Positions 9,177 through 17,599 of a stretch of 64,000 bases of DNA are shown piece after piece. The stretch is from Candidatus Sumerlaeota bacterium (GTDB lineage: Bacteria; Sumerlaeota; Sumerlaeia; Sumerlaeales; Sumerlaeaceae): assembly GCA_012513815.1 (NCBI GenBank), contig JAAZBM010000011.1, forward strand, positions 1 through 64,000. The letters run 5' to 3'. The notes beneath the pieces are model-generated. The model was not told the DNA's origin and ran no database searches. It was given only the letters and a program-made list of their open reading frames with translations. Every line of letters starts with the position of its first letter. Position 1 is the first letter of the stretch. A program made the position numbers and the translations under genes.

Positions 9177-11078
9177 CTACCAGAAGAAGATGTAGAATAT
9201 CGCTGTCAAGACGATCACGAGGCCGCCCGCGAATTGAGCGCCACGTGATGGTGTCAAATCTAAGTTGGTGTTCGACTTGAACTCCACAGGTGCCGGCAAA
9301 CGCTTGACCATGCCAACGACGAACATCACGACTAAGTCGGTCACGAAGCAGACGGCCATGCGGTCAAGGAACGCGATTTCGGTTAACTGCGCCAACAGGA
9401 AGTACATAATCGGATTCAGCAACAAGCCAATCACACCGGTGATGCCCGCGCCACGACGGTTCAGCAAACCATAAACAAAGATGGCCAGAATACCGGGGGT
9501 CACATAGCCTTGGAATTCCTGAATGAAGGTGAAGACGCCGCCGAATTTGGGGTTGGCGATGAACGGCGCGACGAAGCAGCCAATCACCACGAACACGCCA
9601 ATGCAGATACGGCCGACTTTGACGAGTGTTTTTTGCGACGCGTTCTTCTGGATGTATTTGTCGTAAATATCCATGGTGAAGATTGTCGATGCCGCATTGA
9701 GGATGGCCGCGATGGAGGACACAATCGCGCCTAACAGGGCCGCCAACAGGAAGCCGAGGAGACCATTGCCGGGCGAAACCAGTTTGCTCAGCAGTGTGCT
9801 GAAGGCGGAATCGGTGTAGATACCAACAAGCTTTTTGCCATGCTCGGTGACTTCGACATTCTTGGCGGCCGCGTCAGCCTTGACCTTTGTGTTGTACTCA
9901 TCAATGGCCACTTTGGCCTGCTGATTCTCGGCGGTGTCCGAAGCGGAACCCCAGTAAGAATCGTATGTGTAAACGACGAAACCTTCGGGAGCCGGCGAGG
10001 CTTTGGCCGCTTCAAAACTGGCAAGAATCTTCTTGTTTGATTCTTGGATGGCCGGGGCTTTGCTCGCGCTTTCGACCATGCTGTCCTTGTAGAGGTTGAA
10101 CGAAATAATGCCGGGGAAAACAACGATGAACGGAATCAAGAGTTTCAGGAACGCAGCGAAGATAACGCCCTTCTGGCCTTCGCGGAGCGAGGCGGAACCA
10201 AGAACGCGCTGCATGATGAACTGGTTAAGTCCCCAGTAGTAGAAGTTCGGAATCCACAAGCCGACAATCAGAGCCGTGTAGGGCAGAATCTTATCGGAGG
10301 CCGGTAAGGCCATATGCAGTTTGGATTTGTTCAGAGCCAAGAACTTGGAGAATGACGAGGCGTTGTCCGCGAATGTTCCGGCCGCAACCGAGCTGCCGTC
10401 GGACATGGTCAGCGACTCGACAGGGGCGAGACCCAGTGCCTTGAATGCAAGGTAGGTGACGATAATGCCGCACAGAATCAGCGCCGAACCCTGAATCAAA
10501 TCGGCCCAAGCGCACGCCTTGAGTCCGCCGAAAGCAACATAGATGGCAGCCATAATGCCCATCGCCCAACAGCATGTCGTCAGGGAAACATTGACGCCAT
10601 AAACTCGGAAGAGTTCGCACATCGGAATCGCGCCCGCATAGATGACCGCGACTAACGAAACGCACACGAGAATGAACATCATCATCGCCGCCATGAGTGT
10701 ACGGCAAAGTGAGTTATAACGATACTCCAAGAACTGCGGGATGGTGAAAATGCCTGTCCGTAGGAAATAGGGAAGGAAGAAGAACGCGACCACAACAAGC
10801 ACAACGGCCGCCATCCACTCATAGCTAGCGATTGCGAGGCCAAGATAATCCGCTGCCTGACCGGACATGCCAACGAACTGCTCGGCCGAAATGTTGGCAG
10901 CGATCAATGAGAATCCAATGAGCCACCACGTCAGGCCACGACCTGCCAAAAAGTAATCTGCGGTTGATTCGTCCGAACCACCGGCGATGCGGCGGCTCTT
11001 AATCATTCCAACGCCGACCACCGCACATAAAAAAAGGACGAAAACAATTACATCGAGAACGCCTATACTGCTAACCAT
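9177..11078 (-). CDS. Sodium/solute symporter (SSS family), likely Na+/sugar
   Basis: A 633-residue polytopic transporter of the SSS/SLC5 family, closest in appearance to vSGLT-type Na+/galactose carriers. It shows DYFLAGRGLTWWLIGFSL and ANISAEQFVGMSG (residues 41-73), YYWGLNQFIMQR (280-291), and AIVSSIAAILNAASTIFTMDIY (near 451-472). It should bring a monosaccharide in with Na+ through the inner membrane. The gene 34 bp upstream is galM, which interconverts sugar anomers, so the pair probably forms a sugar uptake operon. One oddity is a polar, Ala/Lys-rich segment of about 95 residues (331-424) where relatives usually have a short external loop. Confidence 0.92.
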   Translation of the reverse strand: MVSSIGVLDVIVFVLFLCAVVGVGMIKSRRIAGGSDESTADYFLAGRGLTWWLIGFSLIAANISAEQFVGMSGQAADYLGLAIASYEWMAAVVLVVVAFFFLPYFLRTGIFTIPQFLEYRYNSLCRTLMAAMMMFILVCVSLVAVIYAGAIPMCELFRVYGVNVSLTTCCWAMGIMAAIYVAFGGLKACAWADLIQGSALILCGIIVTYLAFKALGLAPVESLTMSDGSSVAAGTFADNASSFSKFLALNKSKLHMALPASDKILPYTALIVGLWIPNFYYWGLNQFIMQRVLGSASLREGQKGVIFAAFLKLLIPFIVVFPGIISFNLYKDSMVESASKAPAIQESNKKILASFEAAKASPAPEGFVVYTYDSYWGSASDTAENQQAKVAIDEYNTKVKADAAAKNVEVTEHGKKLVGIYTDSAFSTLLSKLVSPGNGLLGFLLAALLGAIVSSIAAILNAASTIFTMDIYDKYIQKNASQKTLVKVGRICIGVFVVIGCFVAPFIANPKFGGVFTFIQEFQGYVTPGILAIFVYGLLNRRGAGITGVIGLLLNPIMYFLLAQLTEIAFLDRMAVCFVTDLVVMFVVGMVKRLPAPVEFKSNTNLDLTPSRGAQFAGGLVIVLTAIFYIFFW

Positions 11079-11112
11079 ATAAAATGCCTTTCATTATTAT
11101 TATTTTTCAAAA

Positions 11113-12186
11113 TCAATTTTTAGCTTTCCCAAACCGATATTCAGTCATACTGCGGTACTCGTCGCCCGGTTGCAAAATCACCGATGGCATTCGCGCGTTA
11201 TTGACCGAATTGGGGCAATGCTGCGTTTCAAGCGCAATTCCACTGCGTGGACCATACTCTCCGTGTTTGCCGGACAAGCCAGCCGGAATCCAATTCCCGC
11301 TATAAACCTGCATGCCCGGTTCTGTCGTCCAAACCTCCATACTCAAATTATCCGGAGCTGTCAACACAGCACCTTTTCTCAAGGTTCCGTCCCACGCGTC
11401 AATCGCGAAATGATGGTCGTACCCTTTGCCGTAACCAAGCTGTTCGTTTGCACTGTCAATCCGAGCACCTATGCAACAGGGCTTCGTAAAGTCGAACGGA
11501 GTCCCGAGAACCGGTTCCGGATTGCCAAGCGGAATGAGCCCGGGGGTCACCGGCGCATAACGTGAAGCCAAAACCTGAAGTTTATGATATAGGATATCAC
11601 GACAGGTGTCTAATTGCAAGGAAAAAATAGCGTGTTGTGTCAAATTTATAGGGCACGCTTTGTCCGTCGTGACAAAGTACTCGATGCGCCAAACATTCTC
11701 GGTGGTCAATGTGTAGCGAACGCAGAAGGCCGCGTTGCCCGGAAAGCCATCGGCGCCGTCCGGCAACTTGAGGCCGAAGATGACACCGACACCTGTTGTA
11801 TCGGTGAATGGCTCAGCCTGCCATATATGGGCATTGAGGCCGGCATTCCCGCCGTGCAAACAACAGGGGATTCCACCGGGGTCATTGTTTAAGGGCAACA
11901 CGTACTCCGTATTGTCAAGCGTGAAACGGCCGCCGGCGATGCGATTGCACACACGGCCGACAACGGGACCGAAATAGGGCTGCTCAAGATAGGTCGCTAT
12001 GTCGCGAAATCCAAGCACAACATCCCGAACAGTGCCGTCGTCAAGCGGAATGCACAGGCTCTGCATGATGCAGCCATAGTCGAGAACCGTCATGGAAGCG
12101 CCGTGGCTGGCTCTCAGCTCGTAGGCGTGAACGGCGCGGCCGTCCGGCAGTTCTCCAAAGACACGAATATTGATTTGTTTTTCCAT
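11113..12186 (-). CDS. galM: Aldose 1-epimerase (mutarotase) GalM
   Basis: The 357-residue product has the galactose mutarotase layout: DYGCIMQSLCIPLDDG, YFGPVVGRVCNRIAGGRF, CCLHGG (near residue 115), the His-bearing NLTQHAIFSL (near 185), and near the C terminus GIALETQHCPNS with the catalytic Glu. It interconverts alpha and beta anomers of aldoses such as glucose or galactose, in the cytoplasm since no signal peptide is seen. It is the first gene of a two-gene operon with the sodium symporter. The usual Asn-His loop before the CLHGG motif is replaced by NDPGGIPC, so substrate choice may differ. Confidence 0.93.
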   Translation of the reverse strand: MEKQINIRVFGELPDGRAVHAYELRASHGASMTVLDYGCIMQSLCIPLDDGTVRDVVLGFRDIATYLEQPYFGPVVGRVCNRIAGGRFTLDNTEYVLPLNNDPGGIPCCLHGGNAGLNAHIWQAEPFTDTTGVGVIFGLKLPDGADGFPGNAAFCVRYTLTTENVWRIEYFVTTDKACPINLTQHAIFSLQLDTCRDILYHKLQVLASRYAPVTPGLIPLGNPEPVLGTPFDFTKPCCIGARIDSANEQLGYGKGYDHHFAIDAWDGTLRKGAVLTAPDNLSMEVWTTEPGMQVYSGNWIPAGLSGKHGEYGPRSGIALETQHCPNSVNNARMPSVILQPGDEYRSMTEYRFGKAKN

Positions 12187-12298
12187 ACAAATCTTTACAA
12201 TCTAATCTCTTTTCTTGTGAAGATTTTAGAACCTTATTGATAATACTATTCGAGCATTTTGTGTTATTATATGCCATTATCTCAAATCCCATAATAAA

Positions 12299-13792
12299 AT
12301 GAAACGACATATGCCATTCTTAAGACTTATGACCGCGCGGTTGACAACGGTAGGACTACGTATCGCCGCCTTAGCAACAGCAGCATTACTTCTGCCAGTC
12401 AATGGGCAAACACAGTGCACCCCGGCAGCGGATTCGATACTCGATCAGAATTTCTCGCTTGCAACGTTGTGCAGTTTAGTCGATAAAGATTCCACAAATC
12501 CCCGACTTCTGAAGCCTATCCCCCTTGGCGAAAACTGGGAATTGCAACCGGGTGCGAAGATTGAGTTGCGCAAGGAAATCCGCACAAACTTCAATATGCA
12601 ACACATCGAAGGCACACAGACTTACGACAAGCCGCGTTTCCTGTATGGTCTGATTAACGCAATGATAACCAACAAGAAAAAAGACAAGTCGATATTCTTG
12701 GAGCTTTACGGGGTTTATCCTAATAATTATAATCCGGCATGGGACCCCTACGAATCGTGCGAACGTGGTTTGTTGCAAGCGTGGTATGAGTACAAATTTC
12801 CGAATTCTCCGTGGTCTGTCAAGATCGGGCGTCAGTGTCTGCCTAATATGGGCGAGATGCGACTGATGGGCGAAGGGCGCTACTACTGGCACTACAACGC
12901 GCATGACGGCGTTGTCGCGACACGCAAAACCGACAAGATGGCGACCTACCTGATTGCCGCTTACATGTACACCTTTAAGGGGCGCGACGAGTACACCGGG
13001 CGAAACTTTGGGCAGCAGATGCGGCCGGCAAACAAGTTCCTCACCGGCGTCTACAACACGTGGTATCTGCCCAAGAAATACGAGTTCGACCTCTATAACC
13101 TCAATGTGCATACCTTTGAGGCATCGCCCTACAGGAGTAGCGATGGCACCACGGGACGGGCACAGATGTACGGTTTTGGTTCGAGAGTTCGCGGACCACT
13201 GTATCACAAGAAGGACCTCGGAACGCTTATCTGGGGAACGGAAGCTATGACACAGGTGGGCAATTACGGCGGTGATTCCAAGGTATTTACCTATATGCTC
13301 CATGGCGATTTGATATGGAAATTCGACAAGCCATGGGACCCGTCGATAATGCTTTTCGGCAATATCGCAAGCGGCAACAAGGACCCTCTGTCCAATAAAA
13401 TCAACCGCTTTGATGTGCAGCTTGACCCAAGCCATTACGCCTATGGACTGGTCAATGTCGTCAAGCTGACTAACATGAACGAAATCGGCGTTGCCTTCCA
13501 GGTGCAGCCCAACAAGAAAACGACGATTCGCACGAGCGCTCACCAATTCTGGCTGAACTCGGCGAAGGACGCTTGGATTGGTGCTGACGGCCGCACAATC
13601 GCTTGGGATGTCACCGGCAGTAGCGGACGCGACTTGGGACGCGAGCTTGATTTGATGGCAAAGTACGAGTTCAACTCGCACTGGAGCATCGAATGCGGCG
13701 GAGGCTATTTCTTTACCGGAAACTTCGGGAAGAATGTCGGTCACGGCGCGGATAGTTGGACTGTTTACTGCCACCAGATTTTCAACTTTTAG
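12299..13792 (+). CDS. Outer-membrane beta-barrel porin, alginate-export-like
   Basis: A 497-residue secreted protein whose hydrophobic signal peptide (about residues 20-38) ends near VNGQTQC. The mature part alternates polar and aromatic residues throughout and ends in HQIFNF; a terminal Phe is the usual outer-membrane barrel signal. Segments such as SVKIGRQCLPNMGEMRLMGE, then long polar loops and paired strands, resemble alginate-export (AlgE/PF13372-like) barrels. The likely role is passage of an anionic polysaccharide or sugar through the outer membrane. It is divergent from galM with about 110 bp of shared upstream DNA. No Shine-Dalgarno is obvious. The family call rests on pattern, not alignment. 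Confidence 0.75.
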   Translation: MKRHMPFLRLMTARLTTVGLRIAALATAALLLPVNGQTQCTPAADSILDQNFSLATLCSLVDKDSTNPRLLKPIPLGENWELQPGAKIELRKEIRTNFNMQHIEGTQTYDKPRFLYGLINAMITNKKKDKSIFLELYGVYPNNYNPAWDPYESCERGLLQAWYEYKFPNSPWSVKIGRQCLPNMGEMRLMGEGRYYWHYNAHDGVVATRKTDKMATYLIAAYMYTFKGRDEYTGRNFGQQMRPANKFLTGVYNTWYLPKKYEFDLYNLNVHTFEASPYRSSDGTTGRAQMYGFGSRVRGPLYHKKDLGTLIWGTEAMTQVGNYGGDSKVFTYMLHGDLIWKFDKPWDPSIMLFGNIASGNKDPLSNKINRFDVQLDPSHYAYGLVNVVKLTNMNEIGVAFQVQPNKKTTIRTSAHQFWLNSAKDAWIGADGRTIAWDVTGSSGRDLGRELDLMAKYEFNSHWSIECGGGYFFTGNFGKNVGHGADSWTVYCHQIFNF

Positions 13793-13867
13793 CAGGAAGC
13801 GCGCGAGCCGAGTTAGTTCCCGACACTTTCGTGTGAATTATCTGAGATTAGGCACTGTATATGTTTC

Positions 13868-14023
13868 TCGTATTGCAGAGGCGCGGTACGCCAAGAGTAC
13901 CCGAAAGGGAAAAGGGGCTATCGCCGAAGCATGAAGCGCAAGCTTCTTGCTGGGACCATGCAGAATATGCATGGCACTGTCAAAAACGGTTTACCCGACC
14001 GTTCGCGGAGTGCTGGAATACAT
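13868..14023 (+). ncRNA. Lysine riboswitch (L box) aptamer
   Basis: The conserved lysine-riboswitch blocks appear in order: AGAGGCGC (from 13877), CCAAGAGTACC, GAAAGGG, ATCGCCGAAGC, GCTGGG (from 13949), a CCATGCA/TGCATGG hairpin, CACTGTCAAAAACGG, and GGAGTGCTGG. The arms P3 (GAAGC-GCAA-GCTTC) and P5 (AACGG/CCGTT) can be drawn, and GTATT (13870) can pair with AATAC (14017-14021) to close P1. It lies in a 370-bp gene-free gap and is followed by a strong terminator and then dapA. Lysine binding should favour the terminator and switch off the dap genes. Confidence 0.96.
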
Positions 14024-14049
14024 TGGGTAAGAATAGACATGAACGATTT

Positions 14050-14088
14050 TGCCATGAGCTGGACTTACTGCTCATGGCAGTTTTTTTT
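14050..14088 (+). terminator. Riboswitch-controlled intrinsic terminator before dapA
   Basis: TGCCATGAGC (14050-14059) pairs perfectly with GCTCATGGCA (14070-14079), followed by G and eight T. It lies 27 bases past the lysine aptamer and 75 bases before dapA, the position of an L-box attenuator. Confidence 0.95.
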
Positions 14089-14162
14089 AGGGCTGTTCCG
14101 TCCGATGTGTTGCGGTATCCCACTCAAAGATACACATATTATCTATACCAAGAGGGATAAAA

Positions 14163-15065
14163 ATGAGTATTTTTACAGGAGCGGCAACGGCTATCGTTAC
14201 ACCCTTCGACAACACCGGCGTGAACTACACGAAGTTCGGAGAACTGATCGACTGGCAAATCGAGTCCGGCATTGATGCCCTGATTGTCGCGGGCACAACA
14301 GGCGAGGAAGCCACATTGTCGGATGCCGAGCATAAGAGCGTGATCGAATTCGCCGTGAAACACATCAATAACCGTGTCCCCATCATCGTCGGCGCAGGTA
14401 GCAATGATACCTTGTACGCCCTGCAACTGGCACAACACGCCGAGAGCGTTGGCGTCAACGGACTGTTGATGGTCACCCCTTATTACAATAAGTCGACACA
14501 ATCGGCCATCGTCAAGCACTACACCTACTTGGCCGACCGACTCCACACACCGATTATTCTTTACAATGTGCCCGGACGCACAGGCTTCAATATCGGCGTG
14601 AACGCGGTTGTCGAGCTGTCGAAACATCCGAATATTGTCGGCATCAAGGAAGCAAGCGGAAATATCAGTTATGTCGCGGAAATCGCGGCACGAGTCGAAA
14701 AGGACTTTGACATTTACTCCGGAAACGACGACATGATTGTGCCCGTGCTCTCGCTCGGAGGCAAAGGCGTCATCTCTGTGCTCTCCAATGTTTGCCCGAG
14801 AGAAACGCACGACATCGTGACGAACTATTTGAACGGCAACATCTCGGCGGCACGGGACGCGCAACTGCATCTTTTCCGGTTTATCAAAGCTTTGTTCATC
14901 GAGACAAACCCGATCCCAATCAAGACTTGCATGAATTTGTTAGGTTATAATGTTGGCGATTTGCGCCTACCTCTCGCCGAGATGGAAGAGCAAAACAAGG
15001 CTGTGCTCATTCGCGAAATGGAACGAATTGGGCTGATGCCTACACAAAAGGAGACGACAAAATGA
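14163..15065 (+). CDS. dapA: 4-hydroxy-tetrahydrodipicolinate synthase DapA
   Basis: The 300-residue TIM-barrel enzyme condenses pyruvate with aspartate semialdehyde, the first committed step to diaminopimelate and lysine. It shows GTTGEEATLS (near residue 42), the catalytic Tyr in YNVPGRTG (near 135), and the Schiff-base Lys in GIKEASGN (near 163). It is the first gene after the lysine riboswitch, and its last codons overlap dapB (ATGA). Regulation is therefore at transcription by lysine, in addition to any feedback on the enzyme itself. Confidence 0.97.
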   Translation: MSIFTGAATAIVTPFDNTGVNYTKFGELIDWQIESGIDALIVAGTTGEEATLSDAEHKSVIEFAVKHINNRVPIIVGAGSNDTLYALQLAQHAESVGVNGLLMVTPYYNKSTQSAIVKHYTYLADRLHTPIILYNVPGRTGFNIGVNAVVELSKHPNIVGIKEASGNISYVAEIAARVEKDFDIYSGNDDMIVPVLSLGGKGVISVLSNVCPRETHDIVTNYLNGNISAARDAQLHLFRFIKALFIETNPIPIKTCMNLLGYNVGDLRLPLAEMEEQNKAVLIREMERIGLMPTQKETTK

Positions 15066-15811
15066 TTAATGTACTGTTGGTCGGAAGCAACGGAGCTATG
15101 GGCAAAACCATGCAAGAACTCGTTGAGGACACGCCGGATATCTCAATCATTGCGGGGATTAACGCTGTCCCGGTGGATAACGCGCCATTCCCCACTTATC
15201 AAACTTTTGGAGCAGTGAACGAGCACCCGGACGTTCTTGTGGACTTTTCGCATCGCTCGCTGTTAATGGATATTCTCTCGTATTCAATTTCGGAAAAAGT
15301 GCCGGCCGTTCTGGCAACCACCGGGTATACGGACGACGACGAAGCACTGGTGCGGCAAGCAGCCGAGAAAACGGCAATCTTCCGCAGCATGAATATGTCC
15401 TACGGCGTGTTCATCATGAACGAACTGCTGAAGAAGGCAGCTGTTCTGCTAGAGGCCGGATATGATGCCGAGATTATCGAGGCGCATCATAATAAGAAAC
15501 AGGATTCGCCCAGCGGAACCGCGAAAATGCTGCTGAATACGCTCAAGGCAGAGGCCTCAAAAACAGACCTGAAGCCGGTTTACGGACGCTCGCCGCAGTC
15601 GGGCAGACGCAAACCGAATGAGATTGGGATGCACTCTCTACGAGGCGGAACAATCGTCGGCGAGCACTCGGTTGTGTTTGCCGGTTGCGATGAAATCATC
15701 AAAATCGAACATACGGCGCTGTCTAAGAAAATCTTCGCCAGCGGAGCAATCAAAGCGGCACGGTTCCTCAAAGGCAAATCAACCGGACTGTATTCTATGA
15801 GCAACATATAA
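15062..15811 (+). CDS. dapB: 4-hydroxy-tetrahydrodipicolinate reductase DapB
   Basis: The 249-residue product begins with the dinucleotide-binding motif VLLVGSNGAMGKTM and carries the catalytic signature EAHHNKKQDSPSGTA (near residue 142). It reduces the DapA product with NAD(P)H. The start codon overlaps the dapA stop by 4 bp and dapH follows 12 bp later, so the three are one transcript. The length is slightly short of the common 265-270 residues, but no motif is missing. Confidence 0.96.
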   Translation: MINVLLVGSNGAMGKTMQELVEDTPDISIIAGINAVPVDNAPFPTYQTFGAVNEHPDVLVDFSHRSLLMDILSYSISEKVPAVLATTGYTDDDEALVRQAAEKTAIFRSMNMSYGVFIMNELLKKAAVLLEAGYDAEIIEAHHNKKQDSPSGTAKMLLNTLKAEASKTDLKPVYGRSPQSGRRKPNEIGMHSLRGGTIVGEHSVVFAGCDEIIKIEHTALSKKIFASGAIKAARFLKGKSTGLYSMSNI

Positions 15812-15823
15812 TCGGAGAACATC

Positions 15824-16537
15824 ATGACTCAATCCATTCAGAACGACCCCTACGTGCTTGCACGCTATATCAAGGAGGCCACGAAGACGACCCCAGTGAA
15901 GCTATACATCAAGGGCAACTTGACGCAGCTTGACTTTGACGGATTGCGCGTGTTTGGCGATTCCAAATGCGCCACCGTTTTCGGCGAGTATCGTTTGGTC
16001 AAGAATCTTCTCGATTCTTTCAAGGAGTTCATCGACGATTACGAACTGGAATACGATCGACGCAATTCAGCGATTCCCATGCTCAACACAAACGAAATCG
16101 ATGCCCGCATCGAACCGGGAGCTATCATCCGAGATAAGGTCACGATTGGAAAATCCGCGGTCATAATGATGGGTGCCGTGCTGAACATCGGCGCCGAAAT
16201 CGGTAGCGGAACAATGATTGACATGAATGCCGTTGTCGGCGCGCGGGGCATCATCGGGAATAATTGCCATATCGGCGCAGGCGCTGTGATTGCCGGTGTG
16301 CTCGAACCTCCGGGAAAATCGCCTGTCATCATCGAGGATGATGTCCTCGTCGGAGCCAATGCGGTTGTGCTCGAAGGAGTGCATATCGGCAAGGGCGCTG
16401 TCGTCGCGGCCGGAGCAGTTGTCACGGCAGATGTCGCGCCGAATACAGTTGTCGCCGGAATGCCCGCTCAGAAAATCAAAGAGAAAGATGAACTGACAGC
16501 GGCTAAAACGGAGATTCTCCAAGACTTGCGTCGTTGA
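15824..16537 (+). CDS. dapH: Tetrahydrodipicolinate N-acetyltransferase DapH
   Basis: A 237-residue left-handed beta-helix acyltransferase with many hexapeptide repeats (for example [18 protein letters not shown]). The N-terminal segment [16 protein letters not shown] and the block [22 protein letters not shown] match the DapH (YkuQ) type, which acetylates rather than succinylates tetrahydrodipicolinate. The organism thus uses the acetylase branch best known from Firmicutes. It closes the riboswitch-controlled operon; the matching aminotransferase, deacetylase, dapF and lysA are not in this window. Confidence 0.95.
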   Translation: MTQSIQNDPYVLARYIKEATKTTPVKLYIKGNLTQLDFDGLRVFGDSKCATVFGEYRLVKNLLDSFKEFIDDYELEYDRRNSAIPMLNTNEIDARIEPGAIIRDKVTIGKSAVIMMGAVLNIGAEIGSGTMIDMNAVVGARGIIGNNCHIGAGAVIAGVLEPPGKSPVIIEDDVLVGANAVVLEGVHIGKGAVVAAGAVVTADVAPNTVVAGMPAQKIKEKDELTAAKTEILQDLRR

Positions 16538-16546
16538 GTGAGAACG

Positions 16547-17485
16547 CTACCGGGGATTGTCTCCGTCGGTGCTTTCATCGTCAGACACAATCTTGAATGC
16601 GGCAGGTTTCACGCGCACGCTGATGAGCTTCCACCCCTGAAAGGTTTTTTTGAAGCAATACTCTTCCGTGCGCTCGTGACCTTGCAGGCCATTCACCGTC
16701 TCGCGTCGGCGGCATGTCACCTTAGCTACATTATGCGATTCTTTGCTTTCTAAAGAGATAATCTCGCTTGACGGTTTGCCTGCCGCCTCATACGCATCCT
16801 GACGGCGGCGCTCATACTGAGCGCGGTCAATCCCGGACGTCATCTCGGAGTCCTGAATATCATACTCAAGCCCGAACTGTCCTTTTGGCGCCGCATTGAG
16901 ATACATCTCCAGCAAGGCTTCGGGTTTTGCATCCTTGAGCGACACCGGCTCCGGAGCTGCGGGCTGCTTCGGCTCTGTGACAGAAGCTGCGGAATCCGTA
17001 TCCACGATGGGCATGGGCTCTTTCGGTTGGGGCTTATTGTCAGGGACAATCGAGCGAGGGAACGCAGGCGCCGCGGCACGTTGCGCTTCGGCATCAGCCA
17101 CGGAGCGCATCATCACCTCGACGCGCCCAAGCAAGGCAAGCGGGTCAAAGGGCTTGAACATGAAGTCATCGCAGCCGAGACCTTTCATCCAGAATGCCTC
17201 GTTTCGCCCTGCGCTCATCGAGGTATCGCAGACAACCAAAATCGGAATCGACTTCAGATTCTCATCTCGCTTGCTACGGCGACAGAATTCCAAACCGCTC
17301 ATGCTATTCATCTGCAAAGCAACAATCGCGAGCACAGGTGGGTCGGGACAGTTCATCTCATCCCAAGCTAGCCCGCCATCGATAACATCAACCACATCAT
17401 AACCCTTGGAACGAATAACTGCTTTCATATAAGCCAACGCGGACTCATCGGGGTCAGCAATCAAAACTTTTCGCGATATGAACAT
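16547..17485 (-). CDS. Receiver-domain protein lacking the phospho-acceptor Asp
   Basis: A 312-residue protein with an N-terminal CheY-like receiver (about 1-120). The acidic pocket (LIADPDE) and the conserved Lys (MFKPFDP) are present, but the site that should hold the phosphorylated Asp reads LAIVALQMNSMSG, with Ala instead. A Pro/Ala-rich linker (about 125-195) leads to a C-terminal domain of about 110 residues that I do not recognise (TCRRRETVNGLQGHERTEEYCFKKTFQGWKL is its core region, here split by view: basic, beta-rich). GGAGGTG just before ATG 17483-17485 fixes this start over an ATG five codons upstream. It is convergent with dapH. Probably a phosphorylation-independent regulator or scaffold. 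Confidence 0.75.
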   Translation of the reverse strand: MFISRKVLIADPDESALAYMKAVIRSKGYDVVDVIDGGLAWDEMNCPDPPVLAIVALQMNSMSGLEFCRRSKRDENLKSIPILVVCDTSMSAGRNEAFWMKGLGCDDFMFKPFDPLALLGRVEVMMRSVADAEAQRAAAPAFPRSIVPDNKPQPKEPMPIVDTDSAASVTEPKQPAAPEPVSLKDAKPEALLEMYLNAAPKGQFGLEYDIQDSEMTSGIDRAQYERRRQDAYEAAGKPSSEIISLESKESHNVAKVTCRRRETVNGLQGHERTEEYCFKKTFQGWKLISVRVKPAAFKIVSDDESTDGDNPR

Positions 17486-17599
17486 TCTCGACACCTCCAT
17501 TATTCATGTTGCAACAAAACGACTCGTGTTTGTAACTTAATTACAATGCGAAGTGATTGCCTATAAAACTTTTGTCGTAACATATATATAGAATTTACA

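Noticed and set aside
12476-13774. 432-codon open frame antisense to the porin gene
   Set aside because: The plus-strand gene has a signal peptide, barrel pattern and terminal Phe; the antisense product matches nothing and has no ribosome site.
13861-14275. Short plus-strand frames in the gap before dapA
   Set aside because: They cover the lysine riboswitch and its terminator; the conserved signal here is RNA, not protein.
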